Of a DNA stretch of 64,000 bases, positions 52,201-63,800 are shown piece after piece (the first letter of the stretch is position 1; each line of letters begins with the position of its first letter). The stretch spans positions 186,001 through 250,000 of the forward strand of contig VZTJ01002463.1 in the NCBI GenBank assembly GCA_013397795.1. The letters run 5' to 3'. This stretch comes from Orthonyx spaldingii (taxonomy: Eukaryota; Chordata; Aves; Passeriformes; Orthonychidae). A model generated the notes under the pieces. That model was not told where the DNA came from. It ran no database searches and saw only the letters and a list, made by a program, of their open reading frames with translations. The position numbers and the translations under genes are program-made.

Positions 52201-53964
52201 GTAACATCTTGGTACAAATTCCACTTTCATACACAGCCTTTCAAGTGATATAAAAAATGACAACAAGTGATATAAACTGGGAAGCAGCAGCCACTGAGGG
52301 CATCAGAAAAAGACTCTCTCTCACCAGGCAGGAAATAAATCCAACATTATAAATTAGCACCATAAATATACACATTTGCAGTGATTTATACACTTATTTT
52401 ATCTGAGTCAGGCATTTCTTGCTTTCTAAGGAGGGAGAAGGATAACCAATGGATACCCATCCATTCCAGCTTCTGCTGCCTGGATCTGGAAATTTCTGCT
52501 CTCCTGTTACAATAATGCCAGAGAGCTCTCCAGGGGAGTGTTATCTGTAGATCACCACATGCTTATACAAATGTCAATAAATTGGAGGTTTGTCCTAAAG
52601 GCAAGTTTGCCTCATTCAATCTGGCGTTTCAGTGCTTCTGCTGCACTTGTACATCAGAATTGTAATGCAGCTGCTGTATCAAGAAGCTGTAAAACTCAGA
52701 CACCTTTATCTATGGTTTCCTTTTTATTTTTCCTTCCTCCCTTGCGAACTTCACATCACCTTTTATACTTTATCATTGTGCTGCATAATCTCTATCTCTG
52801 CAGAATTGCTGGGCTCACTACAGCACCTAATACCAAATATGAAATATTGCACTGTGAACCCATGCAAAAGTCCAATTTTCATTAATCAAATATTCAGAAG
52901 AGTCAGTGTGCTGTTATAATAAAAGCTCAGAAACCAAAGTGTGAGGGAAAACAGATAAGATGAAGTTTTACCACATGACATGCTGAGAAAGTTTCCACCA
53001 GGAAAACTTCAATGCTTCATTTCAGAGGAGCCATCAACTGGCTCCTGGTGCTGGTGGATGTTCTGCACCTCTATCACAAATAAAAGGCAACAGCAATGAG
53101 TACCTGTCTCTCTCTAGTAAATACATCCTCCCTTGCTTCCTTCCCTGCTGGCATCAGGCACTGTAGAATCCTGCATAGGAGATGTTGCAGGACACTGGGA
53201 GGTACCAGCACACTGAGGGGATGAGCTGTTGCAACCACACACTGAGAACAGCAGCTTCAAGGTGCAAAAAATGATGCTTTTGGTTTTGTAAACATGGTTT
53301 AATTCCACCTTGTAACAGCCAAGAAGGTGAGAAGTAGCTACAACAACCTTCAGAGTCACTGAACCTGATCAGGAGGAGACCTGGAATAACTCCCAGCTGC
53401 CAGCCTGGAGAAACTGAGTTGTGCCAAAACCAGCTCTTACATAAATGATTTGTTTATTCATTAAATATGCCCACACCTACTGAGGCTCCACATGCTGCTC
53501 ACCAAGGGTTGCCACCCCTCCACACCCTTACTGTCCACTTCCCAAAAAGAAGTCATTTCCAAAAACAAGTCATTTCCCAAACTGATGGCTCTAACTGAAT
53601 TCTAATTTTATCTTACACAGTACTGCAGAAAAGTGGACGCTGAAAGATTATCTGACTGGGAGCTCAGCAATAGAAAACCATAAATCATGCTGGCAGGTGT
53701 GTAGTTTCCTTGGGAGGCCGTGCATGTGGGAGCAGCAGTTCACCAACACAGGCTCTGCTGGAGTCCCAGCTCACGGGGTGCAGTGACTGCTGACTCCACT
53801 GCAGCATCTCCATCCTGGATTTACAGCCTTTTCCCAAGGGACCCAGAGGCAGAGGTGAAGGTCTACCACTACCAAAGGTCATTTGAGGACCCAACAATGG
53901 ATTTGGTGCTTGGATCCTATATGATGAAAATACTGCTATTAATAATACTGAATACATAAAATAG

Positions 53965-53980
53965 TAAATAAATAAATAAA
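53965..53980 (+). repeat. (TAAA)4 microsatellite
   Basis: Four perfect TAAA units in an AT-rich setting. Confidence 0.85.
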
Positions 53981-55637
53981 GACAAAAGTAACAGGCAGCA
54001 ATAATATAGAGATTACTTGCTGTTAATTAAATCTGCAGCAAGCACAATGACAGGAAAACAATAGGAAATTAATTTATTGCCTATATAGCAAATGAAACTA
54101 ATGGATGTTTGGGGAGTTTTTGACAGCAAAAGAAAAAAACCACATGAAGCAGGAAATTAGACTACTTTTCCAGACTCTACAAGGTCCAATTAGGCAGAAC
54201 AATTAACAAATCTTTCAACAGATAAAAATAGAAGAGCTTGTGGTCACACTGCTGGATTTTACCTCACACTCAGGTGCATTAATGGAGCCTTATGCAGGAT
54301 TTTGCCAGACATGTCAGCTTTATTCCCAACTGGAATAGACTGATGGAGCTCAGTGGAACTGTGACAATTTATACTAGCTCAACTTTAATGCTAAAAACAA
54401 TGTTTGCTTATGAATAGATCCCTTGTGCCAAAAGATGAGCTGGTTTCAAACTTTAAAAAAGATTTCACGTCTCCTTCAGTTATGAATCAGGAGGAATGTA
54501 CAGGAGAATTTTCTTTAAAGCTACCAAAGATTTGGTAAGTCCCTGCTTTGGAACAGGGAGAACCAAGACACCTAACTCTCAATTTAATGAGTTATTTCCT
54601 GAAATACTTTTTTCCTCAACAATCAATGGCTACAAACCCACAAATCCAAGTGGGCAAAACTTTAGAGAAAGGGCAGTTTGCTTTAAAGCCACTAAAATAA
54701 TTGATTTGTGCTGTTCAGATTTAATCTAAAACACAACATGCAAGCAGAAATATATCAATGGTGAAATATTTCACAACACCATATAAACCGTGGCTGCGTT
54801 GGTGAAGTGAACTTGTAATTACCAACTTTCCTAGCTGTAAAAGGAAAGGAGCTAAGCATGAGTAGGTGTGGAAATACTCCAGGAATGAGCTGGAAAAAAT
54901 ACTTCTTTGCGTATTTTGAATATTAATACTGCTCTTACTGTTCTCTAGGCCCTCACATTTAATTGCAGTGGTTTCAACCACATCAGGATAATCAATCATT
55001 GCTTTAAAAATGTAATTAACTCCTACAAGAAACTATTCATGAAGGGAATTAAGAAATTTACTGTCTGAGGCTAAACTTGGGGTTACTTAGAGATTTATTT
55101 TTTTTTTCTACTTACAGAGCTTTTCCAGTATTGGCACATTATTTTCTAGCTCTGCAAGCATTGCTCAGGTTATATGGCTGCTGAGGATGGGGACAACCAG
55201 ACCTTAGCAGGAAACAGAGGACAGAAGGGCATTTTGTGGAGTTTTTTGGTCTTTTTTAGGGTTGCATGGGGTTTTCCTGCGGGAGACAGAAGAAGGTGAT
55301 GGCAGGTTGTCTTTGTGCTCTGGAGCTTTCAAGTACTTTTACAGTATATATTCTGCAAAGATCTTCTAAAAGGAAAAGAAGATAAATTCAACTCAGTAAT
55401 GAAGCTGCTCACGACGACACCATTTTTATCTTACACAAACTCCCCCAAAAGTCCTGACTTACGAAGCCTTTGCCTGTGTCACAAAGGTGATAAAAAGTAG
55501 CTTCCAGTCAGAAAACTGGGAGTTTTTTCCCATCCATGCAGATGAAACACCAAGCCAGATAATATCTATTTGCAACAAATATCATCTTTTCACGTGTGGA
55601 TGAACCACAAATGTAACTCTTTGTCTAATTCAAAATA

Positions 55638-55669
55638 CACAGATTCTAAAATCCACAGATTCTAAAACC
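55638..55669 (+). repeat. 16-bp tandem duplication
   Basis: CACAGATTCTAAAATC (55638-55653) is followed directly by CACAGATTCTAAAACC (55654-55669), one mismatch apart. It is probably a recent replication-slippage or repair duplication; no motif in it is recognised. Confidence 0.9.
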
Positions 55670-56730
55670 CAACTTAGAGACTCAGAGAAGTCATAAATTA
55701 AGACATAAATCATCCCAAGAAGTTCTTCTCCACCAGACAACATCCTAGTCAGCTTCCATTATGCTCTGACATACAATTTAAATGGGAGTTAAAAGATAAA
55801 TATTCACCACTTATTTGATTTTATTAAAGAGGCCTTGAAAATATCCTTGACACTTTGAACGAGACTGTTGCTTTGCAGCTGCCTGAACTGTGGCATTTAC
55901 CACACAAATAACAATTAAAAAAAAGGAGAGAAACCAGCAAAGGGACAGCAAATAAACATTACTGCCACTCAGCTTTCTCTGAACCAGAGATAGACCAGGC
56001 ATTAAAGAAAATTCGAAATAAATTTGCCTTAAAGAGTTTCTGTCAAAGCAGCGGCTCATTGAGAGCTTTTCCTGCTCTCACTCGCAGCCTTGTCATGATG
56101 TTGTTGACCCCTAGGAGGATGATGTCCATGAGATGCTTCAGTCAAAGAGCGGCATCCCCCCAAAAGAAGGATGAAAAAATCTCCCAGCAGGGACCTCCTC
56201 CGAAACACCCCACCTCACCAATTTCCCTGTTAGCTCCTAAACAGCCCCGTAGGCACACAGAGAGGTTTTAACAGATGGAGCAACCAGCTGGAAGTTGGAT
56301 ACTGCTTTCCCTATAGCTGGACACATACAGAGCTCTATTAAATTTTAAATTTTAATCAGAGAATGTCAAGTTCAAAATTACACTTAAGCCTCTGATTTTA
56401 AGGTGTGGGGAATGACATATATTATCAGTCATAAATGCCCTTTATTTGAAGGAGAGGAAGGGTGATTCCTGTTTTACAAAGCAGGCACATAGGCAAGTTT
56501 TTTCCCCTCTACCCTCATAAAACATGGGAATTTCATGTGAAGTACTTGAACTAGGGTATCACAGTGCCAGGCCAGCTCAATGATTGTCAAAAATAAAATA
56601 ATAAAAAAATAAATAGGTAAAAAACTGCCATACCTGAGGCTTTTATATGCAAAACCTTAACAATATCAAGTGTAACTCAAACCAGCATTTCTACTGCTTA
56701 CAAGTCTTTCATGTAAATGCTCATGAGCTC

Positions 56731-56771
56731 ATAATAATATAATAAATAGAATAGAATACAATACAATAATA
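56731..56771 (+). repeat. AT-rich pentanucleotide-type simple repeat
   Basis: AATAATATAATAA sequence passing into AATAG and AATAC pentamer units. It is imperfect and likely polymorphic. A similar AAAT-rich run lies 110 bp upstream at 56589-56625. Confidence 0.75.
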
Positions 56772-57959
56772 TCTCATAAAATAATGTCTCATAGGATATA
56801 ATATATAAGACCAGAGAAACACCCTACTCAGACACCCATTAGACCACCATCATCTCTCCTGTTTTTATGATCCAGTTACCCTCCAATTACTGTGACATAA
56901 CTACAGATCCCCAGCCACACCTGGCATAAGGGCACGAGGCACAACCTGAGCTCAGCCTCAGTCCTGGGGCTGCAGCAGCTGGGGGGCTGCAGTGAGAGTG
57001 ATGGGCAGATGGAGGTGAGGCCACCACCTCTCCTGATGTACTCACACAGCGTTCCCACACTTTCGGAAGATGAGGATGGAGACTTGAAACCTGCTGTGCC
57101 CCTCTGGTCACAAGGGCTCCAGGAGTTTACAGCTTATTTTATAGGTATCATCAGCCACTGCTGCCCTAGGTAGGATTTCTTCATCCGTTTTTACTATGTA
57201 TGATAATGGAATTTTAAGAATTCATTCTCACACAATAATTTCCATATTTGTGAAAAACTATGGGACTGCCTGCACATATAAGCAGAGAAGGATATTAAAA
57301 TTGTAATAACCCTCTCTTCAGAAACTGCCAATTTTTGAAACACCCAGGAAAGGAAAGTGCCTTCTCAGGGGCATGGGGGTCTGCAGTAAAGCTTCTGTGG
57401 CTGGCTTCAGCCCTGCTGGGAGAAGCTGCCAACCCAGGACATGTGCTCAGCATTACAGAGTTCAAAGGTTGTGACAGGACCTTGCATCCCCTGATACAGC
57501 AGAAGCTTCTCTCTTCATCCCATATGGCCAAGACAGGCCACAATGGTTTGTCTTGTGATGAATTGGCTGAAAACACCCTCAGCCAGCAATAAACATCCTG
57601 CCTTGAATGGTGGGAGAGGATAAGCCAACATTAGTGACTACAGACACAAGCACTTTTACAAACTATGAAAGACCACTATGATTTCAATAAAATCAGAAAT
57701 CTCTTGCACACTTTCTGAGTGTGTGGAGAGTTCTCCTCAATGCTGAGATGTTGGCATCAAGATACTTCCCTGGGGATTGAGAGAAATTGGGAGACTTCTG
57801 CATACCACTATCATTTGTTGGTAAGTGACATTGGCTCCTAATCTATACTATTTCTTTGCTAGCTCTAACATAGGTACCTTTATTATCGGTACTGTATCTG
57901 TATTTTTATCTACTAGTAGTTCTTTTGTGTTATCCTGTGTAATAAGTAGTCTGTTTAAA

Positions 57960-58150
57960 GCCTTATGTCTGTTTTCCTTGTGTCTATTCAGTACATAATT
58001 CATGTTGCAATAGACCTGATGGGTCATTACTAAGGACTTGCAAGGGACAGTGGGTTTTGGGGTGCTGGCCACCTCAATAAAGCTGCTGCCTACTGCCAGA
58101 GACCTGAGCAAAGGAAAGAACTTGTCTAAGTTCTCCCCTCACTTGTAACA
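57960..58150 (+). mobile_element. Possible LTR remnant (weak)
   Basis: The segment has the look of an LTR R/U5 region on the plus strand: AATAAA at 58076-58081 followed by 'gctgctgcctactgccagag' and a TC-rich end with 'cacttgtaaca'. No TATA-like box, no clear TG...CA ends and no convincing target-site duplication were found, and no internal retroviral sequence flanks it. It could equally be unique sequence with a chance AATAAA. Confidence 0.2.
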
Positions 58151-59219
58151 AAGATGCAGTATACAAAGTCCTCAAACATTTGCTTCTGTTGTAGAGATTC
58201 TTTCCACACAGTGATGCTAAGATCCAGCCTGACATGACAGCCCTGATTCCACTTGAAAATCTAGGATTTGTTATTTTTTATCCTTTTTTTTTTCTTCTTA
58301 AGAGTGAAATCTGTAAAACAGAAGAGATCAGACTCATATTTGCAGAATACAGTCACTTCTGCTGTAATCTTTGCTTCTTTCCTGCCACAACTAGAGAGGG
58401 ACCCAAGATGTGGAGCTTTCATTTGAATTATTATTCTTTGCATTTCAGCAGAGGGGGGTCCACCCTCCTGGCACCAACCTGCTGCAGGCAGAGCCCAAGC
58501 CATGGAGCACCACCACACACAGGCATCAAAGCAAGTGGCTGGACAGAAAAGGGAATATATGTATCAGCTGTCCACGTGCAGATCCAGCATTTTTATCACA
58601 GGAAGAAACAAAGGGGAAAGAATCTTTAGGATTATTAAATGCAATTTCCCACCTCCCACAGGAGGCTGAACTTCAGTGCCTGCTGTAATGCAGAGCAGGG
58701 ACAGCCCCAGGCCCCTGATCTTGGCTCAGGACTAACCTGAGATGAGGATTAACCTAAAGGAGTTATTAGATTCCACAGTCCCTCCACTGCTGCCCGGGCA
58801 CAATCTGAGTGACCAGAGGACTGGATCAATAGCAAAGTCTGTATTCTTTTCAGAAAATACCCAGAGTCAGGTAAGTCACTCATTTTGGACCATTTGATGT
58901 AAATAAAAAGAAACACCTTCAGATTTACATTTCTGAGCTCCAATAACCCTGACAACCTAAGAAAATGACAAAAAAAAATGCCAAGTGTGTCTATATAGAG
59001 AAGCACAGGGCTATTGCTGACAGAGTCATCACCTCAGACCCTAAGTAAACTTTTCCAAGAGGTTCCAGCTATTCAATGATGAGGGGTTGGTATGGGATGT
59101 TATTCCAACTAGGACAGACAATGTTGCTTTCACTACAACCAGGAGAGTTATAGTCTCAGTGAGGTTTATTTCTAGGTTTGATAAGTCCTAGCCCTGCTTA
59201 CTACACACAGAATCTGTGC
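58151..59219. other. Unique non-coding DNA, no gene seen
   Basis: No gene is recognised. A T10 run lies at 58284-58293. The 131-codon plus frame at 58234-58629 has no recognisable domain and is overlapped by open frames on both strands. Confidence 0.6.
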
Positions 59220-59550
59220 AGGATGCAGCCTTCCAGTACCTGGAGGGGCTCCAATAAAGATGGAGAGATGGATTGGCCAAGGGCCTGGAGTGACAGGACA
59301 AGGGGGAGTGGCTTCAAACTGACGGAAAGAGGGTTATACTAGATGTTAGGAAGAAATTCTTCCCTATGAAGGTGGTAAGCCGTGGCACAGGTTGCCCAGA
59401 GAAGCTGTGACTACCCCATCCCAGAAAAGTTCAAGGCTGGGTTGGATGCAGCCTGGAGAAACCTGGGATAGTGGACTCATGGCAGGGAGGTTTGAATGAG
59501 ATGACTTTTAAGGTCCCTTCCAAACCAGACCATTCTATGGTTCCGTGATT
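59220..59550 (+). mobile_element. CR1 LINE fragment, among the longest copies here
   Basis: Plus-strand CR1 reaching further 5' than most copies in the window: 'gcagccttccagtacctgga', 'gtgacaggacaagggggagt', 'tgttaggaagaaattcttcc', 'ggcacaggttgcccagagaa', 'aacctgggatagtggactca' and 'aaggtcccttccaaaccaga', ending in 'ccattctatggttccgtgat'. It still lacks the reverse transcriptase region. Relative to the other copies, the 'ggaaggtgtccctgcc' block is deleted near 59475. Confidence 0.94.
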
Positions 59551-60151
59551 AGGCACGTAAGAAACAACACTGTGGTCATTACACAAACAGACATAGCTTT
59601 TATGGACCAAAAAAAAAAAAAAAAATTGTCCCTCCCTACATAAGGTAATATCTGCTAGAGAGGATTAGAGAACCCCGTGGAACCAAATCCCCCTCTGAGT
59701 CCTGATGCAGCCCTAACATACCCTGCCAAGGCCTTTCAGGCCATTTCTTCAGGATTTGACAAAAGAACAACAGAGATGTGTCCATCCAACAAACCACGTG
59801 CTCTGGTAATAAACTAATTAGCCATGAAACAATCAAGGGATGTTTTGTACAACACAAATGAGGTTGTGGTTTTATGACACAGATAAACAGACTGAGATAG
59901 GATCCATCTCAATACTTATTTAGAGTTTTGTCATAAAAGTTAGCAATGAATACGGTTTTAAATTTATGTGGTCTGTCTTCCAGTTTATCAGTGAAGGGCA
60001 GGATGCAATTTCTAATTACTCATATATTACATTTATTGCTAATAAAACAGATTTATTATTTTTTTATCTTCTCAAGGCACTTAGTGAAGGCTTTGGTGAT
60101 TAAGAACACCGTTTTTAACAAAACTTGTCATTTCACTTCAAAATATACATT
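59551..60151. other. Non-coding DNA between CR1 and solo LTR
   Basis: No gene is seen. Contains an A17 run at 59609-59625. The DNA becomes AT-rich towards 60150, in sharp contrast to the CpG-rich LTR that begins at 60158. Confidence 0.6.
59609..59625 (+). repeat. A17 homopolymer tract
   Basis: Seventeen consecutive A residues. CR1 elements do not end in poly(A), so the tract is not the tail of the CR1 that ends about 60 bp upstream. Confidence 0.85.
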
Positions 60152-60157
60152 CCTCAC
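60152..60157. repeat. Target-site duplication, left copy
   Basis: CCTCAC, identical to the hexamer at 60842-60847 on the other side of the LTR. Six-base duplications are typical of class II (ERVK/alpha-beta-like) retroviral integration. Confidence 0.88.
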
Positions 60158-60392
60158 TGTCGCTGCCGGGGCACTGCCCGATCTCAAGCTGCCCGGTGGC
60201 TTGAGTGCGACCTTCTACGCTTGGCTCTCAGCCGAGACCTCTGCAGCCGTCGGGCTGAGCAGATTCTGGTCTCGTTAGCAGCAGCAGCACAAGCAGGTGC
60301 AGCTCATCCGAGGGAGCTGGCAGTGTCGATGGTAACAAAGTAACAGCGCGGCGGTGAAGGAGTGGGAGGACTCAAAGTAGCAGCAACTCCAG

Positions 60393-60398
60393 TTTATT
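60393..60398 (-). terminator. LTR polyadenylation signal AATAAA
   Basis: Reads TTTATT on the plus strand. It lies about 50 bases downstream of the TATA-like box in LTR orientation, fitting a short R region. It could still end transcripts arriving from higher coordinates. Confidence 0.65.
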
Positions 60399-60448
60399 GC
60401 ACTGAAGGGGGGTGCTACAAAGAGCCAGAACCTGCCGGCGAGCAGCGG

Positions 60449-60455
60449 TTTAAAA
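60449..60455 (-). promoter_or_regulatory. LTR TATA-like box
   Basis: TTTTAAA on the minus strand inside a GC-rich core. Inverted CCAAT boxes lie 45-130 bp upstream. Together they form a plausible retroviral core promoter directed towards lower coordinates. Present activity cannot be judged from sequence. Confidence 0.55.
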
Positions 60456-60841
60456 GGGGCGAGAAAAGGGGCAGTCCAAGGGGAGGAACAAGGGAATAAA
60501 CCAATGGAGGCACAATACGTAACCGGGGAACATCCAATGGAGCAACAGAGTGGTGGAATACATTAACTTAACCAATCAACAGAACCTGGTAACAGAACCT
60601 TCGGGTAACTTATGAATATTAAAACAACTGTGAGGGGACGGGGGAGGAGATGGAACCTGATTGACAACCCTGAGTGGCGGGAAACTTTCACTGCCTGCCT
60701 TCCCCATCCCCCTCAGACTCACTGTTCTGAGGGGAATAATTTGACCATCTAGTTTCCTCATTTAACCACATGGAGAAGGCAGGAGTGGCCGATTGACCCT
60801 CACTCTCAGTGACCACAGCCACAGGCTGGGCCACCCCAACA

Positions 60842-60847
60842 CCTCAC
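60842..60847. repeat. Target-site duplication, right copy
   Basis: CCTCAC, matching 60152-60157 exactly and directly abutting the CA terminus of the LTR on the plus strand. Confidence 0.88.
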
Positions 60848-63800
60848 ATCTCAAAAATCTTATTTTAAAAAAACCCAACAAACCAAACAAACCAAAAACA
60901 GAGGAAAGAGCAATGAGGTTAAGCTGTCGACTCTCCCTATCCTCCACACCATTTAACAAGACAGACAGACTTGGGTCACTTCACCCTTTGGCGTATCATT
61001 TCTTCCACCTGTCCTGTCAGCAATAGTCCTCCCTCCAGCACTCCAGCCTAGGGGAGGACGAGGTTTATTTAAGCACAGCACATGTGCCAGTCTGCCTTCC
61101 TATTCATCACACTCTGGCATGAAGTCTCCTGATAGTTTTTTGTTCATTTGTCCATAGACTCAAAAAAACTGTGGAAAGCCTGAAAGGGAGCTTGGGAAAG
61201 GTTAATTGGTTTTGTTGACCATCTGTTTGTGCTGTGAATAAATGCTGAGAATAATGTGTAACAAATGGCATCTACAAGGATTAAATAAATCAGTTCTGTG
61301 GATTAGAAATAACCTATGGACTGTGTTAATGGAGTAGGAATCTGTGTAACAAAATCAGCCCTACTGAGCTGTGGAGATTGCGACCTTTAGGGGATGGAGA
61401 AACATGCATTCCCAGGAAGCCTGAGGTGAAATATGAAAATATAATTATTTGATGGCCCAATAAGACTTGAACAAACATCTGGAGGAGAACATATGGAGGA
61501 TAGTGACTAATCCCACCTGATTCCAAAAAGTAGCAACCAGCCTGCAATCTACTCCGTTTTTTTGTTTTCTCTTTGTCCCACTCCCATATCGAAGCAGTAC
61601 TGTTAGGAACTTCTGTACTGATAAAGTTAGCATTTTTATGTTTTAGTGCTCTTTCCCACGCTTTTCTTCTCCTTTCCTTTTAGTTCTAGAAGAGTTCAAT
61701 GGACCTCACTGAATGTGGCTCCCTCCCACTGCAGACTGTGATTCTTGGGAGCCAGGATTGCCCAGGTGTTTCTTGAAACAAACATCATGGGTTATCAAAT
61801 CAGAGTTATTTCAATTACTGGACAAAAGAAACTTTTCAAAAGTGTCTAAATAACTCAAACAGGTACATGCCTCCTTTCAAACACAACAAAACATTTAGGA
61901 GCAATCATGAAGCCCTTTGATGAATTGTGGTCATCTATCTGTAGATCCAAAATTAAACAACCTATAATGTAGCTAAACCTCATATCTTAAGGAAAATTAC
62001 GTAGCTGAGTGCCAGAAAAGAGGAATATTTGATAAACAGATCAAGTTGCAAATGAAAGTCGCAGCATTCTCCAAATTTTGGAAAGCAAAGATGTCTCTGA
62101 TTCAAAGGCCATTTTTAACCATCTCTGAAATGTCTTACCTGTTTAAGCCAAGTTTGCATCATCAATACATTATATTGTCTATATAGAACCACTGGAAAGT
62201 GTTCCAAACCAGGAAAGCCACAGATAAATCAGCAACAGAAATTATTGTTACTTTCTCCCCTGAAATTCCCGGGCTGCTGGTGGCAGAAATAAGTCCACAT
62301 TGCTTTGTCCATAGACCTTCTTGCCATGAGGAGCATCAATCCCTCCATCCTTAGAGCATCCTGCAGGTGTTATTTTAACAATACCATAAAGCCATGCTTT
62401 GATTATTGGTTAATTAGCAGAATGGGGTCATGCACCACCAGTCCTTTAGACTGCAAGTATAAGAACTGCTCAAGAATAGATCCCCCAAAGAAAATCCTCT
62501 GCAGCAAGAAGATCGGTTTAAATTTTGCCTCTAAAGCCTTCTGAAGCCAAGACAAATTTCACACCAACATGAGTGGAAAGAAGGTCCAGACTCCAGTAAC
62601 TATGCTCCAGGTTAGCTTTCTTCTGTACTAGTAAGTGCCCCAAAAATCTCTTAGCAATAGAAGTATTAAAAATCTCTTCTATTCTAACTACAGGATGATG
62701 CATAGACAGCTGAAATCAGCCCCACTGGACATGACACAAACATAACAAGAAGAAAATTAAGTGAAGTGGAATCTTTCATCAGAGAACAGCTCCTCTTTTC
62801 TCTTGAGCTTCCTTGGGATTTACAGATGGTATGAATGGCTGCAGCCTTAGTATTAAAATTTATTCACATATAAGGAATCTTATGAAATTAAGAGGAGGAA
62901 ATAATTCAAATATATTAGAACAATCTCAAAGAAAACCAACAAGCAAAAGTCCTATGGGGAAAAAAGAGAAACTTTATATACCAGCAGGAGTCATATTAGA
63001 GAGCTTTCAAGCCTATTATTTTAGATGAACTCCCATTAGTAATGCAGATAGAGAAAAAAAGCTCAGCAGAGATGGATATTCTGCCAGAGCCACAGATGAG
63101 TTACAACAGGTCTTAAAATACACCCTCTTTGCTTGGAATAGATTGTCTGTTCCTGCGCCTCAAACCTCTCTGAGACACAGCACTGGAGTGGGGAGCTGGA
63201 GAGTTGTGACTGCTCTCCTCTGAATTTCATTTTCAAAATCATAAATATCATTCAAAAGGAATAATATTTTTTATATAAATTAGGTAGAATGAGCCATAAT
63301 AATATAAGTTCATCAGAAGACTTAAGCAAGATCAAGCATAGGGGGAACTCAGTGTAATATTTTGCCACCCATGGTAGTGTAGGAGAAATTGTAGGCCCTG
63401 AGCATCCTTCAGAGGGAAAAGGTGATCTGTGTGGGATCACTCAGGGAGGAATGGGCCATCTATTTCAAATAAAAGAAATGCTGAATTTTGGACCTTTCCC
63501 AATCTTTTTTAGAGGATTAAAATAGATAAATTTTTAAAAAAGCTAATTTTAAAAATGCCTTAATAAGATGCCTGGATTATGTCTTCAGAATGTACGGGTA
63601 GATAGTAAGAGTAAAAGCCAAAAAAATATTCTGTGGCTAGTAGTCCAGAATGGGCCAAACTTGGTATGATGTGATTGTGCAAGTTTTGGTAGGGCTACAA
63701 GGCACTGTGGGATGGGTTTCCTCACCAAGAAGGTGGAAGAGCATTTGAAACACAACATCCATACAGGAACTAGGTGAGGTGGCCTGGGATGTTGTCAGAT

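Larger units (their letters stand above)
49216..57959. other. Long non-coding stretch with simple repeats
   Basis: No gene is recognised. It contains CAAGTGATATAAA twice (52242-52254, 52264-52276), (TAAA)4 (53965-53980), a T10 run (55098-55107), a 16-bp tandem duplication (55638-55669) and AT-rich simple sequence at 56589-56625 and 56731-56771. A minus-strand 82-codon frame (55811-56059) encodes one hydrophobic stretch that could span a membrane, but nothing else supports it. Confidence 0.55.
60158..60841 (-). mobile_element. Solo LTR of an endogenous retrovirus (ERVK-like)
   Basis: A 684-bp element, read on the minus strand from TGTTGGGGTG (plus-strand end 60841) to GGCAGCGACA (60158). It has TG...CA termini with near-matching inverted ends (TGTTG/CGACA) and an exact 6-bp flanking duplication CCTCAC. 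In transcriptional order it shows inverted CCAAT boxes (60571-60577, 60532-60540, 60500-60506), a TATA-like TTTTAAA (60449-60455) and AATAAA (60393-60398), giving U3, a short R and a U5 of roughly 200 bp. No gag, pol or env sequence flanks it, so it is a solo LTR left by recombination between the two LTRs of a former provirus. About 25 CpGs survive, 19 of them in the 60158-60480 half, against few in the flanks, which suggests a young insertion or little methylation decay. The class follows from the 6-bp duplication and is inference. Confidence 0.88.

Noticed and set aside
55811..56059. 82-codon minus frame with one hydrophobic segment, considered as a membrane micropeptide
   Set aside because: A single hydrophobic run is common in translated T-rich DNA. 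There is no supporting gene structure or known family.
57978..58144. LTR boundaries with a CTTG duplication
   Set aside because: A 4-bp match with TG...CA is easily found by chance, and the 163-bp span is too short for an LTR with no TATA-like box.
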